A stretch of 46,157 nt of DNA, taken from NCBI GenBank assembly GCA_949840805.1, contig CATKXR010000038.1:1-46157 (forward strand), in the 5' to 3' direction. Numbering within the stretch: position 1 is the first letter of the stretch; each line of letters begins with the position of its first letter. The position numbers were made by a program, and so were the translations under genes. This document shows positions 1-11,895 of the stretch, piece after piece. The stretch comes from an uncultured Lachnospiraceae bacterium. Its GTDB lineage: Bacteria > Bacillota > Clostridia > Lachnospirales > Lachnospiraceae. Below the pieces are notes generated by a model, which ran no database searches, was not told the DNA's origin, and saw only the letters and a list, made by a program, of their open reading frames with translations.

Positions 1-127
1 AAATTTTCTAACATTTCTTTATCAGAAAAAAGACTATATATCAAAACGAAACGGCACCGCTGGAAATCCCTGGCAGAATGGGCATTTCAACGGTGCTTTG
101 TTTTGTTTGACTGTCAAAGATGGGATT
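1..127 (+). repeat. Insertion-sequence end, copy 1 (inverted partner of 10464-10590)
   Basis: This stretch matches the reverse complement of 10464-10590 with six mismatches in 127 positions counted by eye. The similarity stops abruptly after the GGGATT at 122-127, as expected for the outer end of an insertion sequence. The other copy lies just downstream of a transposase C-terminal remnant, so this one should be the same end of a second element in the opposite orientation, whose body would lie before the window start. The last part contains the dyad TTTGACTGTCAAA. Confidence 0.75.
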
Positions 128-162
128 TTAAATCAGTATGTTAAATAAGTCTAATACCTGTA

Positions 163-1047
163 TTATATTCTATTTAATGCCTTTTCGGCATTTCTCAAAT
201 ATCGTACAAAGTGATTCATAACCGGTGAAAGGAACTGCCCTTTCTTCCACACCAGCACGGCCCCTGTTGACAAAACCGGCTCCAGAGGCACGAATCGCAG
301 ATTCCGGTAAAGCTTGTCATGTTCCATACAGAGAACAGCTCCGCCAGAGCTGTCCGCCATCACAGCCGCATTATAGATCAGATTATACGTCCCCAGCAGG
401 TTCAGACTGTCATAACTGTCGCCAAACCAGTTTGCCAATTCATTTTTCACAGAATCACGTATGGGCAGCAAAACAGGAACCTTCGACAAATCTTCCGCTT
501 TTATGGACGCTTTTCTCCCAAGTTCAGAATCATTCCGCACCAATACCCCCCATCTGGCCTTCCCCGGCAGGCGGATAAACTGGTATTTCCCCACTTCCAC
601 CGGCTCTGTCAAAAGGCCGATATCCGTCAATCCTTTTTCAATACGGTCCTTAATACGGTCAGCAGTAGAACTGTAAATATCAAAAATCACCTGGGGATGT
701 TCCTGGTGAAAACCGGTCATCCAGTCTGCCAGCAGACCCATGCTTTTCGTTTCCCCGCTGCCAATGGCGATTGTCCCGCTTAAGTTTTCTTCACTCCGTT
801 TCAGTTCGGATTTTGTCTTATCCGCCAGGTCAATCAGCTCCTGGGCTCGCCGCTTCAAAAAAAGCCCTTCTTCCGTAAGAATAATATGGTGCTTCCCCCG
901 CTGAAACAGCCGAACGCCCAGCTCCTCCTCCATCTGTGCAAGCTGCCTGGAAAGAGTCGGCTGTGTAATATGCAGAAGCTCTGCTGCTTTTGTAATATTT
1001 TCTTCCCTTGCCACCATCAGATAGTACTCCAGTACCCGAAGTTCCAT
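163..1047 (-). CDS. LysR family transcriptional regulator
   Basis: A LysR-type regulator of 294 residues. The N-terminal winged helix-turn-helix starts at MELRVLEYYLMVAREEN and contains ITQPTLSRQLAQMEEELG, the family's recognition-helix region. The rest is the periplasmic-binding-like effector domain (IGSGETKS, then IYSSTADRI). A longer reading frame opens at 1104, but AGGAGG sits ten bases before the ATG at 1047 and almost touches the ATG at 1056, so 1047 is preferred. It lies downstream of the beta-glucoside PTS and GH1 genes on the same strand, separated by a hairpin. A LysR-type dyad overlapping the PTS promoter makes control of that operon plausible, which is inference. The effector is unknown. 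Confidence 0.88.
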   Translation of the reverse strand: MELRVLEYYLMVAREENITKAAELLHITQPTLSRQLAQMEEELGVRLFQRGKHHIILTEEGLFLKRRAQELIDLADKTKSELKRSEENLSGTIAIGSGETKSMGLLADWMTGFHQEHPQVIFDIYSSTADRIKDRIEKGLTDIGLLTEPVEVGKYQFIRLPGKARWGVLVRNDSELGRKASIKAEDLSKVPVLLPIRDSVKNELANWFGDSYDSLNLLGTYNLIYNAAVMADSSGGAVLCMEHDKLYRNLRFVPLEPVLSTGAVLVWKKGQFLSPVMNHFVRYLRNAEKALNRI

Positions 1048-1212
1048 ATAAACCATGCCTCCTTTCCTCGCATATGATTCCGCCGTCAAACAACCGGCAT
1101 ACATTCAGGTATGCTCAATATGCTCGCCTGACTTTCATGAGCAACGGCGCATCCTCTGCCGGGCGCATGCAGATTTCCCATTCACTGTTCCATATGGTTT
1201 TCGTATAACATT

Positions 1213-1236
1213 GGCGGCTGCCCCAAAGCAGCCGCT
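1213..1236 (-). terminator. GC-rich hairpin between GH1 gene and lysR
   Basis: GCGGCTGC pairs with GCAGCCGC around a short loop. It lies about 90 bases after the GH1 stop codon. There is no clear U-tract on either strand, so it may be a weak terminator or an mRNA-stabilising hairpin that lets some transcription run into the LysR gene. Confidence 0.45.
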
Positions 1237-1328
1237 ATATTTCAAACTCCCCTGTCTGAATCATTATTTGCTGTCATCCACAGCAGACGTCTGTTTACCT
1301 CCGTTTTTCTCCATTCCGTGAACGGTAA

Positions 1329-4807
<3,479 letters not shown>

Positions 4808-4837
4808 TTTACCCTTATGCCTTTCGTTTTATCGTTC

Positions 4838-4855
4838 ATCAGGCGCGCCTCTGAT
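4838..4855. promoter_or_regulatory. Inverted repeat in PTS leader
   Basis: ATCAG and CTGAT flank a GC-rich core (GCGCGCCT) between the predicted promoter and the PTS start codon. It may be an operator or a leader hairpin. No regulator can be assigned from sequence alone. Confidence 0.4.
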
Positions 4856-4856
4856 A

Positions 4857-4898
4857 CCTATATCTTACCGAAATTGAGGCTTCAAGTAAAATGCTTGA
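4857..4898 (-). promoter_or_regulatory. Candidate PTS operon promoter with overlapping LysR-type dyad
   Basis: On the minus strand TTGAAG (4880-4885) and TATAGG (4857-4862) are 17 bases apart, a moderate sigma-A-like promoter. The dyad TCAAG-N7-CTTGA (4882-4898) overlaps the -35 box and extends upstream of it. This resembles the short dyads with T and A ends that LysR regulators bind near -35. The link to the LysR gene at 163-1047 is inference. Confidence 0.45.
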
Positions 4899-4930
4899 TT
4901 TTTCTTTCATCCAATGCCTTTCAGGCATTT

Positions 4931-5731
4931 TTACATTTCTGTCCCGTTACTTTTTTCGTCCAGCAGGATCACCTCTTGCTCCGGATTTTTATCGATTGCT
5001 CCTATAACCGGGTGGGGTACATAGCATTCCTCCAGATATTTTACATCCTCCGGCTTTAGCTGGATTGCCAGAGCCCCTGCGGCTTTATCCAGATACTTAA
5101 GCCTGGTTGCTCCGATAATCGGGGAACACACTCCCATCTGCCTGCAGATGGGAATCAATTCTCTCTCATCCTCCCGGTACAGCAGGTTATAGTGATTCTC
5201 CATGGCAGAAAACAAAGTCCAGCCGTGATCTCTTGCCGCAAGCTGCATATTGTGGAACTGATACCCGTACATGGCAGAAGCGCCCAGGACCCGCACTTTT
5301 CCCTGCTTTACCAGTTCATGCAAGGCTTCCATGGTTTCCTCAATAGGGATGTCATAGTCAAAGCGGTGGATGATGTACAGATCCAGATAATCCGTGCCAA
5401 GCCTCCTAAGACTCCCCTAAATTTCCCGCATAATCACCTTCTTAGACAGCCTTCCTTCATTGAAATACACTTTTGAAGCAATGACAACCTAGTTCCTTAC
5501 CCCATAGTTTTTGATTGCCCGTCCCAGATATTACTCGCTGGTTCCGGCAGAATAGCCGTTGGCCGTATCAAAGAAATTAATCCCCAGTTCCAGCGCATGC
5601 TGGATGATTTCTTCGCTTTTCTCCTCATTAAGAGTCCAGTCATGCATGGTTCCCGCCTTGCCGAAGCTCATGCAGCCCACACATAATTTTGATATTTCAA
5701 TGTTGGTATTTCCCAGTTTTGTATATTTCAT
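4931..5731 (-). pseudogene. Aldo/keto reductase pseudogene
   Basis: One reading frame encodes an aldo/keto reductase from MKYTKLGNTNIEISKLCVG (cofactor and barrel start) to a C-terminus with [14 protein letters not shown]. It is interrupted by three in-frame stops: TAA at 5531-5533, TAG at 5489-5491 and TAG at 5417-5419. The protein resumes with [20 protein letters not shown] in the same frame, so there is no frameshift. About 55 residues that normally lie between the CRQMGV region and SPIIGAT are also missing. The total is about 266 codons against roughly 320 for the family. NADPH-dependent carbonyl reduction would be the ancestral role. The gene is dead unless the stops are assembly errors. 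Confidence 0.88.
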
Positions 5732-5754
5732 GATTTTCCCTCCCTAGTACATCC

Positions 5755-7266
5755 TTACCAGGCAGAAACCCTATGAGAAATTAGGAATTTCCCATCCTGC
5801 AGTTCTTCCACCTCCAATTTCATCTCACAAGAAGATATTCCTAGATAAATCATGGCGTCTTCCATATATGCCTGCCTGTAGCGTTCCGCCTGATAATCCC
5901 TCTGCCATTCCTCCAATAACTGCGCATCCCCGATTACGTTATGAAAAGTATAGGTTCCCCGGCCATTCTGTAACATCTGCTCATAACAATTCCTATAGTA
6001 ACTGTCCATATCCATAAGAACCTGATCTTCCGTCACTCCTAAATCCGCAATGCTTCTCAAAGTACTTTCTTCCGGATTCTGCTCCAGATTACGGTAAATT
6101 GTTCCGTTACAAGGCGGCAGGTAGACGGATAAATCCTGCCTGACATGGCTGCTCGCGTAATCCATGTCTGTCTTGTTAAAGTAATCATAGCGTCCCCCAT
6201 CCGAATCATCCCATGTAACATCCACATTATAGTACCCGTCATCCAATGCAACGATATTCCATGCATGTTCTTCTCCTGCATAGCCGGTACAATAATAGCA
6301 AGGAATACCCAGCTGCTGCATAAGATACTGAAAAGCTCTTGCATACCCCGCACAAACGGTCTGTCCGTTTATCAGCGCACTGTATGCGCTTTGATTCATT
6401 TCCGCACCTAAATGATAGGAAACCTTTTCGATCAGCTTATCGTGGACATATTTCTCTTTTTCATAATCGCTGGACAAATTCTGCGCTTCTGAAACAAGCT
6501 GGCCGGCATTCTCCTCAAAAACAGCCCTTGTGTTATCTATATTCTGTGCGGTGCGGTTAAATTTCAGATCAATCTCCACACACCTTCCATCGCTCATATA
6601 CTTGCAGGAATACGCTGTCTCCAGCCAGAACAGTTCCGGGTGATCATTATAAACTGCAGAAAACACATTCTTAAGCTGGTCTGATGTTATCTGCTGCTCC
6701 ACTGGCATAAACGCAGAATACAATTCATTGGCATTAGCATAAATCTGGCGATACATACGTTTTCCCCTGTCATCCAGCATAGCATAATAAGGGTACCGTA
6801 CACCATCAAAATCCAATCCCTCACCTGTGTACCCTATATCAATCTGGTTTTGAAGTTCCTCTGCAGCCTTATCATCGATCTGCTCACGGTTTTCCTGTAT
6901 CTGCTGATATCCATTTCTGCCCAATACATTCTCCGGCACAACGATCTCGGACTGGTTCGGCAAAATATAGTCTGATACAAGAGATTCCGCTATCACATCA
7001 TTTTTCAGAGGTTCCATTCCATCCGTTTCAAGTGCTTCTGCCTTCTGCCCGGTTTCTTCATTTTCCGTGCTTTCATCAGGATGACTGGTTGTTTCTTTCT
7101 TAAAATCATAATCTCCCTCTATTGTTTCAGCGCTTTCCTGCTCCGAATAGAAAAATGTCTCGATTTTATCCGTAATATCCGACCTGAATATAGATATCCC
7201 ACTTAGAATACAGGAAATGACAAATATTACTGTTGTAAAGTATATCAGCCCTTTTAAAAATCTCAT
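5755..7266 (-). CDS. Membrane-anchored transglutaminase-like protein
   Basis: A 503-residue protein. Residues about 5-27 are a single hydrophobic segment after MRFLKG, giving an N-in, C-out anchor without a clear cleavage site. An acidic Ser/Glu/Thr-rich spacer follows (about 40-95). The C-terminal half has the transglutaminase-like triad: Cys305 in GQTVCAGYARAF, His334 in GEEHAWNIV and Asp349 in NVDVTWDD. In bacteria such domains act as cysteine proteases or cross-linking enzymes at the cell surface, and the substrate here is unknown. The neighbours (an AKR pseudogene and an upstream Sel1 operon) give no functional hint. The start is the first ATG of the frame, though its ribosome site is poorly placed. 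Confidence 0.8.
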   Translation of the reverse strand: MRFLKGLIYFTTVIFVISCILSGISIFRSDITDKIETFFYSEQESAETIEGDYDFKKETTSHPDESTENEETGQKAEALETDGMEPLKNDVIAESLVSDYILPNQSEIVVPENVLGRNGYQQIQENREQIDDKAAEELQNQIDIGYTGEGLDFDGVRYPYYAMLDDRGKRMYRQIYANANELYSAFMPVEQQITSDQLKNVFSAVYNDHPELFWLETAYSCKYMSDGRCVEIDLKFNRTAQNIDNTRAVFEENAGQLVSEAQNLSSDYEKEKYVHDKLIEKVSYHLGAEMNQSAYSALINGQTVCAGYARAFQYLMQQLGIPCYYCTGYAGEEHAWNIVALDDGYYNVDVTWDDSDGGRYDYFNKTDMDYASSHVRQDLSVYLPPCNGTIYRNLEQNPEESTLRSIADLGVTEDQVLMDMDSYYRNCYEQMLQNGRGTYTFHNVIGDAQLLEEWQRDYQAERYRQAYMEDAMIYLGISSCEMKLEVEELQDGKFLISHRVSAW

Positions 7267-7739
7267 TCCTTGTCATCCATCCCTTCCTGGTTTTAACGCT
7301 TTATTATGACATACATAGGTAACATAAATTTAACAAAAAGATAAAAGTTTTCTAAAGTTCTTATAATTCACGTATATTCATCACCTTTGATCCCTAAAAA
7401 ATAAAACGTAGAACTACCCCTTTATCTGATGCCCTAATTTTAACTTTCTCTTCTTCCTCCGTCAACGAACTGAGAAACAAATTTTGTTTTCTTCATCGAT
7501 TCCAAATAAAAAAGAGAATTTCTGCAACATAACTTGCAAAAATTCTCCCTGCATGCAAACCTGCATCCTTTGGTGAGTTTTTGATGATTTAATTTTTTCC
7601 ATTCAGCGCTTCGATTTTAACAATCCGTAATAACCAATATTGCCAATCCCCCGTTCCGCTTTTCTCCATTATAACATTTTCGGAAAAAATTCCTTACACT
7701 CTCATCTCATAAACTGTCACACTCCTTTTCCAAATGTTC
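7267..7739. other. Intergenic region without a gene
   Basis: AT-rich spacer of about 470 bases between the transglutaminase-like gene and the Sel1-repeat gene. Apart from the minus-strand terminator at 7508-7547, no coding frame, RNA gene or repeat stands out. Confidence 0.6.
7508..7547 (-). terminator. Rho-independent terminator
   Basis: On the minus strand GAGAATTTTTGCAA pairs with TTGCAGAAATTCTC and is followed by a run of six T. It lies about 190 bases after the Sel1-repeat gene and probably ends that operon. Confidence 0.75.
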
Positions 7740-8975
7740 TTATTTCCTCCGCCATACCCCAAACAGGCTTTTCTTGTAATGCTTCAGCGCCTCCACTGCC
7801 GGCCCGTAATTCCCCGCCGCTTTCAGATACTCCACACCTTTTTCAATGTTTTCCCATACACCAATTCCTTCGGCATACATCATCCCCAGCCCATAGCTTT
7901 TATAGGGTGAATCCTGGCTTTTCTCCAGAAATGCTTTCCCTCGTACCGGGTTCTGCTGGCAGCCGCGCCCCAACAGATAGCAGATTCCCAGAAGATCATA
8001 CTTAACATATTCTGATTCCTCATCCCTCTCCAACCACTGGACCGCCCGCGCATAGTCCACTTCCGTCCCCCAGCCGTGGAAATACAAACGTCCCAACTGA
8101 CGGCAGGCATAGCTGTCATTGCCATAGCTGGCGGTTTTTTCGTAGCACTCTAAAGCATAGGGCAGACTGCGCTCCACCGCCTTGCCGTTCCAATAAATAT
8201 CCCCTATAATATGCCAGCTCCAGAGATGTCCTGCCTCTGCTGCCTTCAGCGCCCAGGGAAGAGCTTCTTTATCGTTATCCTCTGTATAGGCCAGATAATG
8301 GGCATAGGCGTACATCCACTCCGGGTAGCCCCGCTCTGCACCCTGGCGCATAATGGGAACTTCCTTTCCCGGCTCTGCCGGAATGTATTCTCCCCGTCCA
8401 TACTGGTAATAATGACTATAATTCCGCCCCGCCAGTATCATGCCGCCGGAAAATGCTTTCTCAAACCAGGGGAGGCACTGTTTAATTTGCAAGCGTTTCC
8501 ATTCGTTCCAGGCTCCCTTATTTGCAAAGTCACTTTCCTTGTGATCTTCAATCTCTATGATGTCCAGAAAATAATAGGTGTTCCCAATCATGTACTGACA
8601 GAAAGCGCAGCCATTTTCGGCCTTTTCATAGATGACATCCCATGCTTCTTTTATGCTCTCAAAAGGCATGATCTCCCGCAGCTCCGGTGTCAGCATATCC
8701 ATACGCAGCGCCCCCAGAACCGCGGCGGCGCTGCCCAGGGAGATTGCCTGATGGAGCATGGCATAGGCCGCTGCCTCGTTTTCTTCAAAGGGATGATATT
8801 CCCAACTGTAACAGGAACCGGAAAAGCAGCGGGAGAGGATATAGCAGGCGTCCCCGTCGTCTTCCTTTGCTGCAAGCAATAATGCATCCGCAGCTTCTTT
8901 TGCCTTGTCGTTATCACAGCAATAATAAAGATCCTCAATGGCCTTATCCACTACATCGCTAAAATACTTACCCAT
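7740..8975 (-). CDS. Sel1-repeat (TPR-like) protein
   Basis: A 411-residue soluble protein with no signal peptide. The C-terminal 170 residues hold at least four Sel1-type helical repeats, for example HIIGDIYWNGKAVERSLP, RQLGRLYFHGWGTEVDYARA, LGICYLLGRGCQQNP and GLGMMYAEGIGVWENIEKG. Earlier parts look like degenerate copies. Sel1 repeats act as protein-protein interaction scaffolds; no partner is known here. The gene overlaps the stop of the upstream acidic membrane protein by 8 bases, which implies translational coupling and suggests the two products act together. It ends in a basic VWRRK tail. Confidence 0.83.
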   Translation of the reverse strand: MGKYFSDVVDKAIEDLYYCCDNDKAKEAADALLLAAKEDDGDACYILSRCFSGSCYSWEYHPFEENEAAAYAMLHQAISLGSAAAVLGALRMDMLTPELREIMPFESIKEAWDVIYEKAENGCAFCQYMIGNTYYFLDIIEIEDHKESDFANKGAWNEWKRLQIKQCLPWFEKAFSGGMILAGRNYSHYYQYGRGEYIPAEPGKEVPIMRQGAERGYPEWMYAYAHYLAYTEDNDKEALPWALKAAEAGHLWSWHIIGDIYWNGKAVERSLPYALECYEKTASYGNDSYACRQLGRLYFHGWGTEVDYARAVQWLERDEESEYVKYDLLGICYLLGRGCQQNPVRGKAFLEKSQDSPYKSYGLGMMYAEGIGVWENIEKGVEYLKAAGNYGPAVEALKHYKKSLFGVWRRK

Positions 8976-10116
8976 TTTTCTTTTTCCCCTTTCTGTTTGC
9001 TTTTTCTATCTGGTCAGTAATATCAGTCCAGCTGTTTATTTCTTCAAAAACACCAGAATTCAAATATTTGACCAGCCAGAATTTCACCTGTGCCACAGTT
9101 CCTTCTTTTGCCAGAAACCGAGAGTTTCCCTTTCCCATGTTATTGGTACACCAGATTACCATCAGGTCATTTTGAACACCTGGAAAGAAGTCAAAAGCCT
9201 GTGTTCCCCATTCCAGGAATACCTTTGTGTATTTTCCCTCATGGATGCCATCAATGGCCAGTTCCACATCCCTGACGGAAAAAAAGTTATGTTCATCATG
9301 CCAGCTCTCTCCAAAAATCACCAGAAGCTGGCGCCAGTTCCGCATTTGGCCTTTCTGTTCTCTTTGAAGCTGCTGCCAGAAAGACTTTATATGTTCCTCA
9401 GTCTGCCGGGTATCGGCCTCGCTTTTTCCCGCCCCAGCTTCTTCTGTATCTTCCAGGCCATCCTCCATTTCGCCTGGGCAAGTACTGCTTTCCTCCCATT
9501 CGATGTCCTCTTCCTCGCTGCTTTCCTCTTCATCGTCATATCCATTCTCTATTTTTTTCCACCCCGAAAGATCAGCGCTGCCAGTCAGGAGTTTTTCAAA
9601 CCAGTCCTTCGCCTCGTCAAATTCTGCGCTTTTACGGTACGATTCATATCCGCCCTCAGATTCGTCCAAAAATACTGTTAATTCAAAGAGTTCGTGATAC
9701 ATGCAGAAAATCTGGCTTATATTCCCTATCTCCTGTACGGCAAAAGGCGGCAGGATCTGGAGTCTGAAAACACCCCCTTTATCACTTCCCATCAGGCTTT
9801 CCATCTGTTTTTGTAAAACCTCCACCGTTACATTGGAAGTCCTGTTACCGGATGTGTCTGTAAGGATAAACTGTCTGGCCGGTGCCTGTTCCGGCTTCTT
9901 ATCCGGCCTAATCAGATCACGCACCCCGTCCCATATCCCCAATAAACCAAAGCCTGCCATACCAAGCCCGATCAGGAGCCGGACAATACCAATTCCTTCC
10001 TTCATTTCAGCAAGTCCGATCACTACCAGACCAAAACCCAGAAATGCAGCATAGCCTCCCAATATAAGAGGTGTCAGCCGCAGCCGTTTTCCTGTTTTGT
10101 TATTTTTCCTCATCAT
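8968..10116 (-). CDS. Membrane protein with acidic linker, unknown function
   Basis: I do not recognise the family. The 382-residue protein has a basic N-terminus followed by two closely spaced hydrophobic helices (about residues 13-34 and 37-56), so it is probably an inner-membrane hairpin with both ends cytoplasmic. A globular part follows. Then comes a strongly acidic stretch rich in Glu, Asp and Ser (about 200-250), and a C-terminal domain containing LLVIFGESWHDEHNFFSVRD and VQNDLMVIWCTNN. GAGGGAG precedes tandem ATGs. It overlaps the micro-ORF upstream and the Sel1 gene downstream, forming a three-gene unit. Confidence 0.7.
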   Translation of the reverse strand: MMRKNNKTGKRLRLTPLILGGYAAFLGFGLVVIGLAEMKEGIGIVRLLIGLGMAGFGLLGIWDGVRDLIRPDKKPEQAPARQFILTDTSGNRTSNVTVEVLQKQMESLMGSDKGGVFRLQILPPFAVQEIGNISQIFCMYHELFELTVFLDESEGGYESYRKSAEFDEAKDWFEKLLTGSADLSGWKKIENGYDDEEESSEEEDIEWEESSTCPGEMEDGLEDTEEAGAGKSEADTRQTEEHIKSFWQQLQREQKGQMRNWRQLLVIFGESWHDEHNFFSVRDVELAIDGIHEGKYTKVFLEWGTQAFDFFPGVQNDLMVIWCTNNMGKGNSRFLAKEGTVAQVKFWLVKYLNSGVFEEINSWTDITDQIEKANRKGKKKNG

Positions 10117-10199
10117 CTGCTCCCTCTGTCATCCGGGTTTGGTGCAGCTTCCACCAGTCCCACAAGACCTTTTTCAATTTTCTGCAAAGTAAATGCCAT
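10113..10199 (-). CDS. Micro-ORF, 28 residues, coupled to next gene
   Basis: The frame reads from MAFTLQKIEKGLVGLVEAAP to GSR, with GGGAG upstream of the ATG. Its TGA overlaps the tandem ATG of the next gene in an ATGATGA arrangement. It may be a leader peptide that couples translation, or the trimmed start of a lost gene. No family is recognised. Downstream genes belong to the Sel1 operon. Confidence 0.45.
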   Translation of the reverse strand: MAFTLQKIEKGLVGLVEAAPNPDDRGSR

Positions 10200-10463
10200 A
10201 ACAAAATCTCCCTGTTTATTTATAAAATGAATGTGTTTTCAGCTTTTCGTATCTTCTAGGCAGTATACGGTTTCTTTTAAATCTTGTAATCAGATTAAAT
10301 ACTCGTTGATATCACCAACATATCCATTTAGCATTCCTACATAGATAACAGTCGAAAACAACAGGCCGCTTGTAAATCTGTTTACCTGAGTAATCGACAA
10401 TATTGAAAAAAATAATAGGATCTGTTTTATTTATTGCTTCTTATATTTGAGTATTTATGCTAT
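10200..10463. other. Intergenic region up to the IS end
   Basis: AT-rich sequence between the micro-ORF and the insertion-sequence end. It presumably carries the promoter of the Sel1 operon, but no confident -35/-10 pair was seen. Confidence 0.4.
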
Positions 10464-10590
10464 AATCCCATCTTTGACAGTCAAACAAGACAAAACACCA
10501 TTGAAATGCCCATTCTACCAGGGATTTCCAGCGGTGCCGTTTCGTTTTGATATATAGTCTTTTTTCCGATAAAGAAGTGTTAGAAAATTT
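10464..10590 (-). repeat. Insertion-sequence end, copy 2
   Basis: Inverted copy of 1-127, with six differences. The homology ends at AATCCCA (10464-10470), the presumed outer terminus. It directly follows the stop of the transposase remnant on the minus strand, so it is the element's 3' non-coding end. Confidence 0.75.
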
Positions 10591-10596
10591 TTACAC

Positions 10597-10890
10597 TTAT
10601 CTTTGTTTGCTGCATTTTTGAATCTCTTTCATCTTTCTTTTTATGAGGAATTCATAGTCCGTTTCAAACCCGCTTATTTGATGTAATTCATCCGTCAGTT
10701 TCGTAGACTCATAAAGAGGGATAAATCCCTGCCCCTGAACATCTGCAAACTCATAGTTTTGAAGGGTATTGAGTATATCTGCGCAAGTATATTTCTTGTC
10801 CAGTTTCTTCTCCAGCAGCCGGTAAACCAACAGCGATAAGAAACAAATGAGAAAATGGGCATGAATTCTCTCGCTCCTATGGAGATAGTT
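10597..10890 (-). pseudogene. Transposase C-terminal remnant (IS4/IS1634-like)
   Basis: The C-terminal part of a DDE transposase. The minus-strand frame reads RSERIHAHFLICFLSLLVYR followed by LLEKKLDKKYTCADIL. The segment of the type RIxAHFLxCFxxLLxYRLLEKKL is typical of the end of IS4/IS1634-group transposases. The frame meets a TAG just upstream (near 10905), and no DDE catalytic region is present before the XRE remnant begins, so about 80-90% of the gene is lost. It cannot be active, but it identifies the 127-bp repeats as IS ends. Confidence 0.75.
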
Positions 10891-11022
10891 TCTTGATCGC
10901 CCGGATACTTGCGTCTACCTTTGCTTCTTTTTAGCGTTTTTTGTGTTTTATTTCGTTTTCACTAAATTTATATTAGTATATGTTAATTTATTTATCAATA
11001 ACTTTCACTAAAAAATTATTAA

Positions 11023-11055
11023 TTGAAGCTCATAATTTTTTTAGTGTATACTAAA
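11023..11055 (+). promoter_or_regulatory. Promoter and operator-like dyad before the XRE remnant
   Basis: TTGAAG (11023-11028) and TATACT (11047-11052) are 18 bases apart. The -10 lies inside TTTAGTGTATACTAAA, whose arms TTTAGT and ACTAAA are inverted repeats. Related half-sites (CACTAAATTTATATTAGT and TTTCACTAAAA) lie upstream at about 10950-11015. This looks like an autoregulatory operator array for the helix-turn-helix protein. Confidence 0.5.
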
Positions 11056-11072
11056 TGTGAGGAGGTGGTACT

Positions 11073-11293
11073 ATGAGCATGAAGTACTATAAACTTTTCG
11101 ATTTATTGACACGTAAAGGGATGAAAAAACCGATTTATTAAATAATAAAATCATTTCTTCTCCTACACTTGCCAAATTATCGAAGGGTGAAACTGTTACA
11201 ACAGAGATATTAAGCAATATATGCGAAGCCCTTAATTGTCAGCCAGGGGACATTATGGAATATATACCCAACCATACGGGTAGCACAGAATAG
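11073..11293 (+). pseudogene. XRE-family helix-turn-helix regulator, frameshifted
   Basis: GAGGAGG precedes the ATG. The first frame reads MSMKYYKLFDLLTRKGMKK and then stops. From the A6 tract at about 11120 the next frame continues as DLLNNKIISSPTLAKLSKGE, then VTTEILSNICEALNCQPGDI to a TAG at 11291. Together they make a compact 73-residue Cro/CI-type regulator with its DNA-binding helices at SSPTLAKLSKG. One missing A in the homopolymer explains the break. Either the gene is inactivated, or slippage at the A-run restores some product. Confidence 0.75.
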
Positions 11294-11307
11294 CAAGAGG
11301 CCATACA

Positions 11308-11412
11308 ATGCCAACATTACAAGAATTACTGCAAAAGGCAGATTCCTATAAACATGACTCTATGAAAACACAGAAAAAGCGATTATATACAGTTGATGAA
11401 ATATATAATTAA
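11308..11412 (+). CDS. Small ORF, 34 residues, possible Uma2 N-terminal fragment
   Basis: The frame starts MPTLQELLQKADSYKHDS and ends KKRLYTVDEIYN before TAA. The end resembles the start of Uma2-family proteins (YTxDDIYxLPDG), and the next gene begins with exactly that motif. It may be the stump of another duplicated copy or a short linker peptide. Expression is uncertain; only a weak AGAGG lies upstream. Confidence 0.35.
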   Translation: MPTLQELLQKADSYKHDSMKTQKKRLYTVDEIYN

Positions 11413-11428
11413 GAAAGGACGTGTTATC

Positions 11429-11877
11429 ATGCCATTACCAAAAGAGAGAGGCTATACTATAGATGATATCTACGATCTACCTGATGGAACCAGAGCCGAA
11501 CTCATTGACGGGCAGATTTTCTATATGACGCCGCCCAGCACCAAACATCAGCGAATATTGTCATTTTTGCATCTGGAAATAGGAATTACATCCGTTCAAA
11601 AGGAGGGACTTGTGAAGTCTTTCCGGCTCCTTTTGCCGTATTCCTTTGTGCGTCCAAATACCTGGAACCGGATATATCCGTGATCTGTGATAAAAGCAAA
11701 CTAGATGAACATGGCTGTAAAGGTACCCCGGACTGGATCGTTGACCCGATGAAGCAGACCAGCCTTGTATATGACATGGAGCAGGCCGCAGCGCCTGTCA
11801 TTTACTCTTTTTCCGATACAATCAAAGTAAATATTTATGATAATTTGGAAATTAATTTTTCCAAGTTGCAGTTGTGA
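11429..11877 (+). pseudogene. Uma2-family (DUF820) nuclease-like pseudogene
   Basis: It begins MPLPKERGYTIDDIYDLPDG and has AELIDGQIFYMTPPSTKHQR, the standard N-terminus of Uma2 (PD-(D/E)xK fold) proteins. A frameshift near 11580 moves the rest to another frame: YIRSKGGTCEVFPAPFAVF, then YLEPDISVICDKSKLDEHG. The segment that should carry the second catalytic acidic residue and REYW is deleted, with GTPDWI joined directly to VDP. It is therefore broken twice. It stands in tandem with a second truncated copy. Confidence 0.8.
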
Positions 11878-11895
11878 TTTTAAGCGGCATTATCT

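Noticed and set aside
5417..5533. Recoding (for example pyrrolysine at TAG) in the AKR gene
   Set aside because: One of the three stops is TAA and a large internal segment is also missing, so a pseudogene is the simpler reading.
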